Positions 7,204-14,061 of a DNA stretch of 37,114 nucleotides are shown here, piece after piece. Below the pieces are notes generated by a model. That model did not search any database and had not been told where the DNA came from. It worked only from the letters and a program-made list of their open reading frames with translations. This stretch comes from an uncultured Mollicutes bacterium (lineage in GTDB: Bacteria; Bacillota_I; Bacilli_A; RFN20; CAG-826), in NCBI GenBank assembly GCA_900549975.1, contig URQK01000005.1, forward strand, positions 1 through 37,114, read 5' to 3'. A program made the position numbers and the translations under genes. Within the stretch, counting starts at the first letter, position 1. Each line of letters begins with the position of its first letter.

Positions 7204-7220
7204 TTTACTATAATAGTAAA
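7204..7220 (+). promoter_or_regulatory. YitT -10 box at the centre of a perfect palindrome
   Basis: TTTACTATAATAGTAAA is a perfect dyad with 8-nt arms around one base and contains the -10 hexamer TATAAT (7209-7214) of the YitT-family gene. A repressor binding here would block the promoter. No good -35 box is visible 16-18 nt upstream. Confidence 0.45.
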
Positions 7221-7246
7221 TTGTTTCGAAGAAAAGGTGATTGTTA

Positions 7247-8284
7247 GTGCCATTGAAAAATACAAAAAGAAAAGTGGAAGATTATCTATTCGACCACGAA
7301 AAACTTAAAAATACATTAGAAGTTATTAAACAGCTACTAGCTTGTGTATTGGCGGCAATGATATATGCATTTGGATATCGTTGCTTTATGTTAAATACTA
7401 ATCCCCACTATTGCTTAGTTGGCGGTGGCATGTCAGGATTCTCACAAATTATTACAAAAATACTAGAAATTATCGGCATTATTAAAGCGCAAGATGTTGT
7501 GTTGTGGCAACCGCTATTTAACTATTTGCTTAACATTCCAATATTCGTAATAGGTTGGAAATTTATTGGCAAAAGATTTGCTATCTACACACTATTTGTT
7601 GTTATGTTGATTTCATTAATGACTTATATTATGCCAAGTTCAATTACAGAAAAATTTGATTTGTCGATGACAATTAATGAAGCAGTTATGGAAAATGGTG
7701 TATTAGTTGCGCACGAGGCAATTATTCCTAATTTTTTACCAAGAGCCATATTTAGCGGTATTTGTACTGGTGTTTCCACTGTTATTGCTTTCAAAAATTG
7801 TTCTTCAACAGGAGGTTTAGATGTTGTTTCTTTAGCAGTTGCTAACAAAAAATCCACTTCAATTGGTAAATATTTAGTTCTATTTAATGGATTTGTTCTT
7901 ATTGGATATACCATTTGTAATTATTTCTCTGTTTCTAAAGATTATGCTTTGCAATTATTTTTGTTCTCATTTGTTTATTTGTTTGCTAATGCTTTAGTAA
8001 ACGACTTCTTAAATGGAAGATATAAAAAAGCTCAAATACAAATTATAACCACTAATGAAAATCTTTCAAAAATTCTTATTGCCAACTTCCCACATGGTTG
8101 TACAGTTGTTAATGGCAAAGGTGCTTTTTCTCAAGAAAATCGCTTCATTCTTTATATGGCTGTTTCTTCCGCTGAAGTTAATAAAGCTGTTCGCTTGGTG
8201 CAAACTGTTGACCCTCATGCTTTCGTTAATGTAACGGCATTACAGCAGGTTTACGGAAGATTCTATATTGAGCCATTTAAATAA
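7247..8284 (+). CDS. YitT family membrane protein (DUF161 plus C-terminal DUF2179)
   Basis: A 345-residue protein with five or six membrane helices (about 25 to 255) including the YitT block LVGGGMSGFSQII and the CSSTGGLDVVS block typical of the paired YitT repeats. A soluble C-terminal DUF2179 ferredoxin-like domain follows (about 262-345; IQIITTNENLSKIL through VYGRFYIEP). The family is widespread in Bacillota and its substrate is unknown. I start at the GTG at 7247 because AAGGTGA is 6 nt upstream; a TTG at 7241 would overlap that site. It is a single-gene unit, with a terminator at 8289. Confidence 0.9.
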   Translation: MPLKNTKRKVEDYLFDHEKLKNTLEVIKQLLACVLAAMIYAFGYRCFMLNTNPHYCLVGGGMSGFSQIITKILEIIGIIKAQDVVLWQPLFNYLLNIPIFVIGWKFIGKRFAIYTLFVVMLISLMTYIMPSSITEKFDLSMTINEAVMENGVLVAHEAIIPNFLPRAIFSGICTGVSTVIAFKNCSSTGGLDVVSLAVANKKSTSIGKYLVLFNGFVLIGYTICNYFSVSKDYALQLFLFSFVYLFANALVNDFLNGRYKKAQIQIITTNENLSKILIANFPHGCTVVNGKGAFSQENRFILYMAVSSAEVNKAVRLVQTVDPHAFVNVTALQQVYGRFYIEPFK

Positions 8285-8288
8285 AAAT

Positions 8289-8337
8289 AAAAATTCATAT
8301 CAAGTGGCATTACGCTTTCTTAGATATGAATTTTTTT
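8289..8337 (+). terminator. Terminator after the YitT gene
   Basis: A 13-bp stem (8289-8301 with 8323-8335, AAATTCATATC/GATATGAATTT core) with a 21-nt loop, ending in a run of seven T. Confidence 0.8.
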
Positions 8338-8361
8338 GTGCTTAAATTTTTATAAATAAGA

Positions 8362-8931
8362 TTAGAAATCAGAATTTGAAAGGAAATTCTTAATAGCTTT
8401 TTCAGTTTTACGAAGATGAGAACTAAATACAAGAGTAGTGACAAAATCACAAATACCATCAACGATAAGAGAAATGCCCGCAAATACAATGACAGAATCA
8501 AATGTATCAAACATTACTAAGAATCCTAGTATCATTGACAATACTGCCACAACAAATAATGACCATGAGCCTTTGATGTGTGCACTAGCGCAATCGATAC
8601 CATCTTGGAATTTAAACAATCCATCAGCAATAAGGAAAATACCAAAAATTACTGTGTAAATGCTTTTCACTAAATCTACTTTTGTTAAGCACAAAACTCC
8701 TAAAGCAATGAGAATTACGCTAGTAACAAAAAGATGTGATCCAAAAAGTAATCCAGTTACTAAGTAACGAGTTAATAATATTGCTCCTAACAAAATGAAT
8801 ATCGCGCCGGCTACATAACAAACAACAGTACTAGATTGTTCTGGCACTGCAAGGAAGACAATACCAATGATTACAGCAAATAATGCCGTAATAAGAGACT
8901 CCCATTTAATTTTTCTGAAAAATTCTTTCAT
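8362..8931 (-). CDS. DUF308 / HdeD-like membrane protein
   Basis: A 189-residue protein with six hydrophobic helices in three hairpins, each ending in a Gly-rich turn (FAVIIGIVFL, GAIFILLGAILL, GIFLIADGLFKF, ISLIVDGICDFV). The repeated I-x-D-G or I-L-x-G pattern near helix ends is characteristic of the DUF308/HdeD family. HdeD is associated with acid resistance in enteric bacteria, but its role in Bacillota is unknown. The ATG at 8931 has AGGTGG 5 nt upstream; the in-frame GTG at 8940 overlaps that site and is rejected. Confidence 0.8.
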   Translation of the reverse strand: MKEFFRKIKWESLITALFAVIIGIVFLAVPEQSSTVVCYVAGAIFILLGAILLTRYLVTGLLFGSHLFVTSVILIALGVLCLTKVDLVKSIYTVIFGIFLIADGLFKFQDGIDCASAHIKGSWSLFVVAVLSMILGFLVMFDTFDSVIVFAGISLIVDGICDFVTTLVFSSHLRKTEKAIKNFLSNSDF

Positions 8932-9022
8932 ATAATCCACCTACTTTCGTATTTATTATAACCAAAATATCAACAATGTAAATATTTTGCTGTATTTATT
9001 CAACATATACACATGCTTTGTT

Positions 9023-9051
9023 AAAAAAACGATGCCATTTTTGACACCGTT
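9023..9051 (-). terminator. Terminator of the thyA-folA operon
   Basis: On the minus strand AACG..CGTT closes a 9-bp stem with two G-U pairs and a 6-nt A-rich loop, followed by a T run. It starts at the folA stop codon. Confidence 0.75.
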
Positions 9052-9511
9052 AACGTTTTTTATAATACTTAATCACGAATTGTTCGTGATCTTCTTCTTT
9101 ATATTCTATGAACTTATCTTTGTATTCAGGAAAATACACGTTACCGACATAATCGCCTTTAACTAAAGAAATAATTAGTTCTTCACAATATGGTAAAAAT
9201 AATCGATAAATCGATGCACCACCACAAACGAATACGACTTCTTGGGAATGTTCATATCTTTTAACAAGATCCATATAATCAGTGCAAACTTCGCATCCTT
9301 GTGCATCATAGTCTTTGTTAAAGTCTAAGACAATGGTTTTTCTTCCTGGTAAAGGTTTACCGATAGATTCAAAAGTTGTTTTTCCCATAATCATTGTATG
9401 GCCCATTGTGGTGTTTTTATAATGTAAGAAATCTTCTTTAATGTGCCAAGGTATATGAATACCATTGCCAATGACACGATTTTTATCATGAGCAACAATA
9501 ATTTTAAGCAT
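9050..9511 (-). CDS. folA: Dihydrofolate reductase
   Basis: It reduces dihydrofolate to tetrahydrofolate with NADPH, regenerating the cofactor consumed by thymidylate synthase. The protein has 153 residues with MLKIIVAHDKNRVIGNGIHIPWHIKEDF: the conserved active-site region, with Trp and the acidic residue (E or D) after it. Later motifs are MGKTTFESIGKPLPGRKTIVLD (NADPH binding) and VFVCGGASIYRLFLP. The ATG overlaps the thyA stop by one base (TAATG), which is the usual coupled thyA-folA arrangement. Nothing suggests a trimethoprim-resistant variant type. Confidence 0.96.
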   Translation of the reverse strand: MLKIIVAHDKNRVIGNGIHIPWHIKEDFLHYKNTTMGHTMIMGKTTFESIGKPLPGRKTIVLDFNKDYDAQGCEVCTDYMDLVKRYEHSQEVVFVCGGASIYRLFLPYCEELIISLVKGDYVGNVYFPEYKDKFIEYKEEDHEQFVIKYYKKR

Positions 9512-10383
9512 TAAACAGACACCTTACCTTTAATTGCAGGATATGGATCATAATTTACTACTTCAAAGTCATCATATTTAAAGTCCAAAATAGAATTAAC
9601 TTTTCTTTTAATGACTAGTTGAGGTAAATGTCGTGGGGTTCTTTCTAATTGAGTTTTAATTTGTTCAACATGATCTAAATAAATATGAACATCCCCAAAA
9701 GTATGCACGAAGTCACCAGGTTCTAAGTTACAAACATGAGCCATCATTATTAAAAGAGTGGCATATGAAGCAATGTTAAATGGAACACCTAAGAATAAAT
9801 CAGCACTTCTTTGGTATAATTGAAGAGATAATTTTTTTCCATCGCCAGAAACATAAAATTGCATAAAAGCATGACATGGTGGCAAAGCCATTTGATCAAT
9901 TTGTGCTGGGTTCCAAGCACAAATAATATGCCGACGCGAAAATGGATTTTCTTTGATTGATTTTTCTACTTCGAGTAATTGATCTTTTCCAAAAAAGTCA
10001 CGCCATTGCTTTCCATATACAGGGCCTAAATCGCCATATTTATTAGCAAATTCTTCATCGTTTTTAATTTTTTCGATGAATTCTTCCATGGTTTCGCCTT
10101 TATAGTCTTTTGATTCTGTGTATGCTTTATAAGGCCATTCATTCCAAATGCGGATATTTTGTAATACTAATGGACGGATATTTGTGCTACCAGTAATAAA
10201 CCACAATAATTCTCCTAAAACAGCTTTATAATAAACTTTTTTGGTAGTGAGAAGTGGAAATCCATCACTTAAAGAGCAACGCATTTGATATCCAAATGTA
10301 GAAATTGTACCGGTTCCAGTACGATCTTTTTTGACCATACCATTTTCTAGTACATGTCTACATAAATCTAAATAACATTTCAT
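9511..10383 (-). CDS. thyA: Thymidylate synthase (ThyA type)
   Basis: It converts dUMP to dTMP with methylenetetrahydrofolate. The 290-residue protein has the phosphate-binding DRTGTGT near residue 20, LLWFITGSTN, WNPAQIDQMALPPCHAFMQFYV with the catalytic Cys, LYQRSADLFLGVPFNIASYA and HIYLDHVEQIKTQL, all in family order. AAGGTG lies 8 nt before the ATG. A promoter candidate with flanking half-sites is at 10411-10439. Confidence 0.97.
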   Translation of the reverse strand: MKCYLDLCRHVLENGMVKKDRTGTGTISTFGYQMRCSLSDGFPLLTTKKVYYKAVLGELLWFITGSTNIRPLVLQNIRIWNEWPYKAYTESKDYKGETMEEFIEKIKNDEEFANKYGDLGPVYGKQWRDFFGKDQLLEVEKSIKENPFSRRHIICAWNPAQIDQMALPPCHAFMQFYVSGDGKKLSLQLYQRSADLFLGVPFNIASYATLLIMMAHVCNLEPGDFVHTFGDVHIYLDHVEQIKTQLERTPRHLPQLVIKRKVNSILDFKYDDFEVVNYDPYPAIKGKVSV

Positions 10384-10410
10384 TTTTATTACACCTTACT
10401 TTCAATAAGC

Positions 10411-10439
10411 ATTTTACCATTACTTAAACATTAGGTAAA
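10411..10439 (-). promoter_or_regulatory. thyA promoter with an overlapping inverted repeat
   Basis: On the minus strand TTTACC (10434-10439), a 17-nt spacer, and TAAAAT preceded by TGG (10411-10416). TTTACC and GGTAAA form a 6-nt inverted repeat that overlaps both boxes, which could bind a repressor. Confidence 0.45.
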
Positions 10440-10545
10440 TTGCAAAATTAAAAAATGAAAACAAATTTTTGGAAAAAGTCAAATTAATATATGATACAAT
10501 ATAAAAAAAGTCTAATGTATGTTAGAGTTTTGAAAGGAATAAAAT

Positions 10546-11382
10546 ATGGAAAAATTAATTAAAATTGGTGAATTTTCAAAAATTAATCATATTTCAATAC
10601 CAACATTACGTTTATATGATGAATTAGGTATTTTAAAACCAATATATGTTGATAAAGAAAGCAATTATCGTTATTATTCTATTAACCAAAACGCGCGTTT
10701 AGACATGATTCAATATATGCGTGAATTAAATATGAATTTAAGTGAAATAAAAAGTATTCTTAATAGTAATGATTTAACATTAATTGAATCGACTTTAATT
10801 AAAAAGAAAAAGCAAGTTAAAGATCAAATTAATGAATTAAATTTATCTCTTACTGCGATTAGTAGAACTATTGATTCTATAGAAAGATTTCGTAAATCTC
10901 CGAAAAAAGGTATGATAACTATTGAATATATCCCACATCGAAAAATATATGCAATTGGTACCAATACGAACTTTTATGAGCATGATATTAGTGTTTATGA
11001 GACCATTTTAAGTGATTTAAAAAACGATATGTTAAAAAATAATTTGCCACAAGTGTATTACTATAATGCTGGTAGCAGTATAAAAAAAGAAGACTTTGTT
11101 AATAATAAGTATGTCTCTGATAAAGTGTTTGTTTTTGTTGATAATGATTTTCCTTATTCGGAAAATATTAAAACTATTGAAAGTGGCATGTATGCTTGTA
11201 TTTATTTAGACGACTTTGATGATGAAATTGCATATGGCAAAAAGCTTCTAGAATATTGTAACTCTAATGGTTATATAATAAGCGGGGATTATATATGTGA
11301 AGTAATCACAGAATTTAATGTTTTCTCAGAAAAAAAGCGCTCAATGTATCTAAGATTACAAGTGCTTTTGACATTTCGATAA
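10546..11382 (+). CDS. MerR-family regulator with GyrI-like effector domain (BmrR/BltR type)
   Basis: A 278-residue protein. Residues 3-75 are a winged-helix MerR domain (LIKIGEFSKINHISIPTLRLYDELGILKP, then YRYYSINQNARLDMIQYMRELNMNLSEIKSIL). A coiled-coil linker runs from about 80 to 118, and a C-terminal domain (about 125-275) starts ITIEYIPHRKIYAI, the usual opening of GyrI-like drug-binding domains. Such regulators bind cationic or hydrophobic compounds and untwist promoters with 19-20 bp spacers. The next promoter downstream (11401-11431) has exactly that architecture. AAAGGAAT precedes the ATG. The ligand is unknown; the domain is divergent at its C-terminus. Confidence 0.88.
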   Translation: MEKLIKIGEFSKINHISIPTLRLYDELGILKPIYVDKESNYRYYSINQNARLDMIQYMRELNMNLSEIKSILNSNDLTLIESTLIKKKKQVKDQINELNLSLTAISRTIDSIERFRKSPKKGMITIEYIPHRKIYAIGTNTNFYEHDISVYETILSDLKNDMLKNNLPQVYYYNAGSSIKKEDFVNNKYVSDKVFVFVDNDFPYSENIKTIESGMYACIYLDDFDDEIAYGKKLLEYCNSNGYIISGDYICEVITEFNVFSEKKRSMYLRLQVLLTFR

Positions 11383-11394
11383 AAAATTATCGAA
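11375..11394. repeat. Perfect inverted repeat at the end of the merR gene
   Basis: TTCGATAA-AAAA-TTATCGAA has 8-nt perfect arms and includes the merR stop codon. There is no T run after it, so it is a weak terminator at best. It lies 7 nt upstream of the -35 box of the next promoter and might be a binding site. Confidence 0.4.
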
Positions 11395-11400
11395 TTAGTA

Positions 11401-11431
11401 TTGACTCTACTTTAGACTGAGACTTTAAAAT
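11401..11431 (+). promoter_or_regulatory. MerR-type promoter with a 19-bp spacer
   Basis: TTGACT (11401-11406), a 19-nt spacer, TAAAAT (11426-11431). The over-long spacer starting CTCTAC and ending GAGACTT resembles known BmrR/MerR-controlled promoters. It sits between the merR-family gene and the oxidoreductase gene at 11461, so control of the latter by the former is likely. Confidence 0.65.
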
Positions 11432-11460
11432 ATAGTTGAACAAATAAGGAGGAATGCAAA

Positions 11461-12486
11461 ATGCAAAAAATTAAAGTTGTTCAATATGGTTGTGGAAAGA
11501 TGGCTAAATATATTCTTCGCTATTTATATGAACATGGCGCAGAAATCGTTGGAGCTATCGATGTTAATCCAAAAGTAGTTGGAATGGATGTTGGAGATTT
11601 CGCAGGTTTAGGAGTTAAAACAGGTGTATTAATTTCTAATGACGCAGATGCAGTATTAGATGGCTGTGACGCTGATGTTGCAGTTGTTACTTTATTTAGT
11701 TTAGTTAGTGATTGTTATGATCATTATGTGAAATGCTTATCAAGAGGAATTAATGTTATTTCTACTTGTGAAGAAGCTACATATGCTTGGACTACCGATC
11801 CAGTTAGAATGAATAAATTAGATGTTATTGCTAAACAAAATGGTTGTACTTTTGTTGGCTCTGGAATGGAAGATACTTTCTGGGTAAATATGGTTGGTAT
11901 GGTTGCAGGATCATGTAACTCTATTAAAAAGATTTGTGGTGCAGTTTCTTATAACGTTGAAGACTATGGCTTAGCTTTAGCAAAAGCACATGGTGTTGGC
12001 TTAAGTGCTGATGAATTTGAAAAACAAATTGCTCATCCAGAAGAAATTGAACCTTCTTATGTTTGGAATTCAAATGAAGCTTTAGCTCATAAAATGGGTT
12101 GGACTATTAAATCACAAACTCAAAAATGTGTTCCTTATTTCCATGATAGTGACTTATATTCTTCAACAATGGGCCGTGTAATTCCAAAAGGAGAATGTAT
12201 TGGTATGGCTGCTGTTGTTACTACTGAAACATTCCAAGGACCTATTATCGAAACACAATGTATTGGAAAAGTTTACGGACCTGATGATGGAGATATGTGT
12301 GATTGGACTATTGAAGGTGAACCAAATGTGGAATTCCACGTTGTAAAACCTGCGACTGTTGAGCATACATGTGCAACAATTGTAAATCGTATTCCAAGTT
12401 TAATTAAAGCTCCAGCAGGTGTTGTAACACTTGATGAACTTGAACCTATCTCTTACTTAACTTATCCAATGGAATATCATCTTTAA
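11461..12486 (+). CDS. NAD(P)-dependent oxidoreductase, 2,4-diaminopentanoate dehydrogenase / DapB-like
   Basis: A 341-residue protein with a Rossmann fold at the N-terminus: VVQYGCGKMAKYILRYL, IVGAIDVNPKVVGMDVGD, AVVTLFSLVSDCYDH, INVISTCEEATYAW. This run of motifs is typical of the 'dihydrodipicolinate reductase N-terminal' proteins that include 2,4-diaminopentanoate dehydrogenase of clostridial ornithine fermentation; the C-terminal half (about 140-341) is of the matching length. No ornithine-fermentation neighbours are visible, so another amino or carbonyl substrate is possible. AAGGAGG lies 8 nt before the ATG. The likely MerR-controlled promoter suggests induction by a small molecule. 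Codon use looks like highly expressed genes (GGT, GAA, TTA rich). Confidence 0.7.
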   Translation: MQKIKVVQYGCGKMAKYILRYLYEHGAEIVGAIDVNPKVVGMDVGDFAGLGVKTGVLISNDADAVLDGCDADVAVVTLFSLVSDCYDHYVKCLSRGINVISTCEEATYAWTTDPVRMNKLDVIAKQNGCTFVGSGMEDTFWVNMVGMVAGSCNSIKKICGAVSYNVEDYGLALAKAHGVGLSADEFEKQIAHPEEIEPSYVWNSNEALAHKMGWTIKSQTQKCVPYFHDSDLYSSTMGRVIPKGECIGMAAVVTTETFQGPIIETQCIGKVYGPDDGDMCDWTIEGEPNVEFHVVKPATVEHTCATIVNRIPSLIKAPAGVVTLDELEPISYLTYPMEYHL

Positions 12487-12509
12487 GGATAAATATTAAT
12501 TAAATCTTA

Positions 12510-12543
12510 AGGCTACTAACTAACACGTTAGTGGTCTTTTTTT
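12510..12543 (+). terminator. Terminator after the oxidoreductase gene
   Basis: An 11-bp stem containing two G-U pairs (AGGCTACTAAC / GTTAGTGGTCT) with a 6-nt loop, then seven T. Confidence 0.85.
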
Positions 12544-12548
12544 AAAAT

Positions 12549-12580
12549 TAAAAAACCCACTCAGTTTTGCTAAGTGGGTT
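12549..12580 (-). terminator. Terminator of fucO
   Basis: On the minus strand AACCCACT pairs with AGTGGGTT, followed by a T run towards 12549. It faces the plus-strand terminator just upstream, closing two convergent genes. Confidence 0.85.
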
Positions 12581-12606
12581 TAGATTATAATTTGGAAATC
12601 TTATTA

Positions 12607-13752
12607 TTACATTAAAGATTCATATAATTTGATGATATCTTCTAAGGTTGGATCTTTTGGATTACCTGGTCTACAAGCATCATCCATTGCAGATTGTGCT
12701 AAGAAAGGAATATCCTCTTTTTTAACAATATCTTTTAAATTTTGTGGAATACCAACATCTAGTGATAATTGTCTTACAGCACCAATTGCAGCTTTACGAT
12801 ATTCTTCTTGAGACATTTCGTCGACACCTTTAACACCCATTGCACGAGCAATTTCACGATATTTTTCACCAGTAGCAGGGGCATTATATTCCATAACTGT
12901 TGGAAGAATAATAGCGTTAGCAACACCATGTGGAGTGTTATAAACTGCACCTAATGGGTGAGCCATTGAGTGAACAATACCTAAACCGACATTACTAAAT
13001 CCCATACCAGCAATATATTGACCAAGAGCCATACCTTCACGGCCTTCAGGTGTATTTGCTACAGCACCTCTTAAGTGTTTAGAAATTAATCTGATTGCTT
13101 CAAGATGGAACATATTAGACATTTCCCAAGCACCTTTAGTAATATATCCTTCAATCGCATGAGTTAAAGCATCCATACCAGTCGCAGCGGTTAATCCTTT
13201 TGGCATACTTGACATCATGTTTGGATCAACAACAGCAATGACAGGAATATCATGGGTATCGACACAAACGAATTTTCTATTCTTTTCTACATCAGTAATA
13301 ACATAGTTAATTGTAACTTCAGCAGCAGTACCAGCAGTAGTAGGAACAGCAATAATTGGTGTACATGGTTTTTTAGTAGGTGCAACACCTTCTAATGAAC
13401 GAACATCCGCAAATTCAGGGTTTTCAATGATAATACCAATTGCTTTAGCGGTATCCATTGATGATCCACCACCAATAGCGATGATATAGTCAGCTTTAGA
13501 AGCTTTAAATGCTTCAACACCATGTTTAACATTTTCAATAGTTGGGTTTGGTTTGATGTCAGAATAAATTTCATATTCTAATTTAGCATCATCAAGTAAT
13601 TTGGTAACTTTTTGGGTTACTCCGAATTTCAATAAGTCAGGATCAGAACATACAAATGCTTTTTTAAATCCCCTTCTTAATACTTCAGGAACAATATTAT
13701 CAATTGCACCTGCTCCATGATATGAAGTTTCGTTTAATACAAATCTTGGCAT
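12607..13752 (-). CDS. fucO: Iron-containing alcohol dehydrogenase, lactaldehyde reductase (FucO) type
   Basis: It reduces L-lactaldehyde to 1,2-propanediol with NADH and may act on related short diols. The 381-residue protein is very close to E. coli FucO (382 residues) by recall: ADYIIAIGGGSSMDTAKAIGI, NPEFADVRSLEG, TTAGTAAEVTINYVITD, TGMDALTHAIEGYIT, GMGFSNVGLGIVHSMAHPLGA and YNTPHGVANAI. The metal ligands, an Asp and three His, lie in these last blocks (D near 196, H near 200, 263 and 277). AGGAGG lies 7 nt before the ATG. No fucose or rhamnose catabolic genes are nearby, so lactaldehyde from another source, or general diol/aldehyde reduction in fermentation, is more likely. Strong similarity to a proteobacterial-type enzyme hints at transfer, but compositionally it matches its neighbours. 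Confidence 0.93.
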   Translation of the reverse strand: MPRFVLNETSYHGAGAIDNIVPEVLRRGFKKAFVCSDPDLLKFGVTQKVTKLLDDAKLEYEIYSDIKPNPTIENVKHGVEAFKASKADYIIAIGGGSSMDTAKAIGIIIENPEFADVRSLEGVAPTKKPCTPIIAVPTTAGTAAEVTINYVITDVEKNRKFVCVDTHDIPVIAVVDPNMMSSMPKGLTAATGMDALTHAIEGYITKGAWEMSNMFHLEAIRLISKHLRGAVANTPEGREGMALGQYIAGMGFSNVGLGIVHSMAHPLGAVYNTPHGVANAIILPTVMEYNAPATGEKYREIARAMGVKGVDEMSQEEYRKAAIGAVRQLSLDVGIPQNLKDIVKKEDIPFLAQSAMDDACRPGNPKDPTLEDIIKLYESLM

Positions 13753-13779
13753 AAATTTTCCTCCTAAATTAAATTTTGT

Positions 13780-13802
13780 ATTATAGAAATACTATTTCTA
13801 TA
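13780..13802 (-). promoter_or_regulatory. fucO -10 box beside a 21-bp perfect palindrome
   Basis: TATAGAAAT (13782-13790) and ATTTCTATA (13794-13802) are perfect 9-nt arms around ACT. The minus-strand TATAAT -10 of fucO (13780-13785) overlaps one arm, and there is no good -35 box. This is a likely operator controlling fucO. Confidence 0.55.
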
Positions 13803-13924
13803 AATTTATTATATACTTTTGTTAAATAAATTAAAAATAATAAATGAATAATTTAAAATTACATCAAAAAAGTATATATTTTTATGTGTTTTGTTAATAA
13901 AAACATAATAAATTTTTTTAATGC

Positions 13925-13953
13925 TTGATTAAAAAATATTAATGCTTTAAAAT
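13925..13953 (+). promoter_or_regulatory. Promoter of the MATE leader RNA
   Basis: TTGATT (13925-13930), a 17-nt spacer, TAAAAT (13948-13953). Transcription would begin near 13960, about 100 nt before the MATE start codon. The region between the fucO palindrome and this promoter (13803-13924) is AT-rich with no gene. Confidence 0.65.
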
Positions 13954-13954
13954 A

Positions 13955-14048
13955 GCATTGCTCACGCGGAGGGCGAAGTATTCATTAGAAATATTAGCTG
14001 GATAAGGTGATAGGCTGAAATGCCCTATTTCGTTATCCGGCTTTTTTT
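13955..14048 (+). ncRNA. Structured attenuator leader, candidate guanidine-IV (mepA-type) riboswitch
   Basis: Between the promoter and the MATE ribosome binding site lies a GC-rich block (CTCACGCGGAGGGCGAAG at 13961-13978) in very AT-rich surroundings, then a possible stem (AGTATT/AATATT, 13978-13995) and a strong terminator. The terminator pairs GCTGGATAA (13997-14005) with TTATCCGGC (14033-14041), with an inner ATAGG/CCTAT pair and seven T at 14042-14048. AGGGC at 13970-13974 can pair with GCCCT at 14022-14026, which would oppose the terminator. A short leader with a terminator directly before a MATE exporter is the context known for the guanidine-IV (mepA motif) riboswitch. I cannot confirm its consensus by eye; the attenuator is much surer than the ligand class. 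Confidence 0.5.
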
Positions 14049-14061
14049 GGAGGTAAGTGTT

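Noticed and set aside
13803..13924. Rex-like half-sites (TTGTTAA) upstream of fucO
   Set aside because: Only the left half of the Rex consensus is present in each case; the right half does not match.
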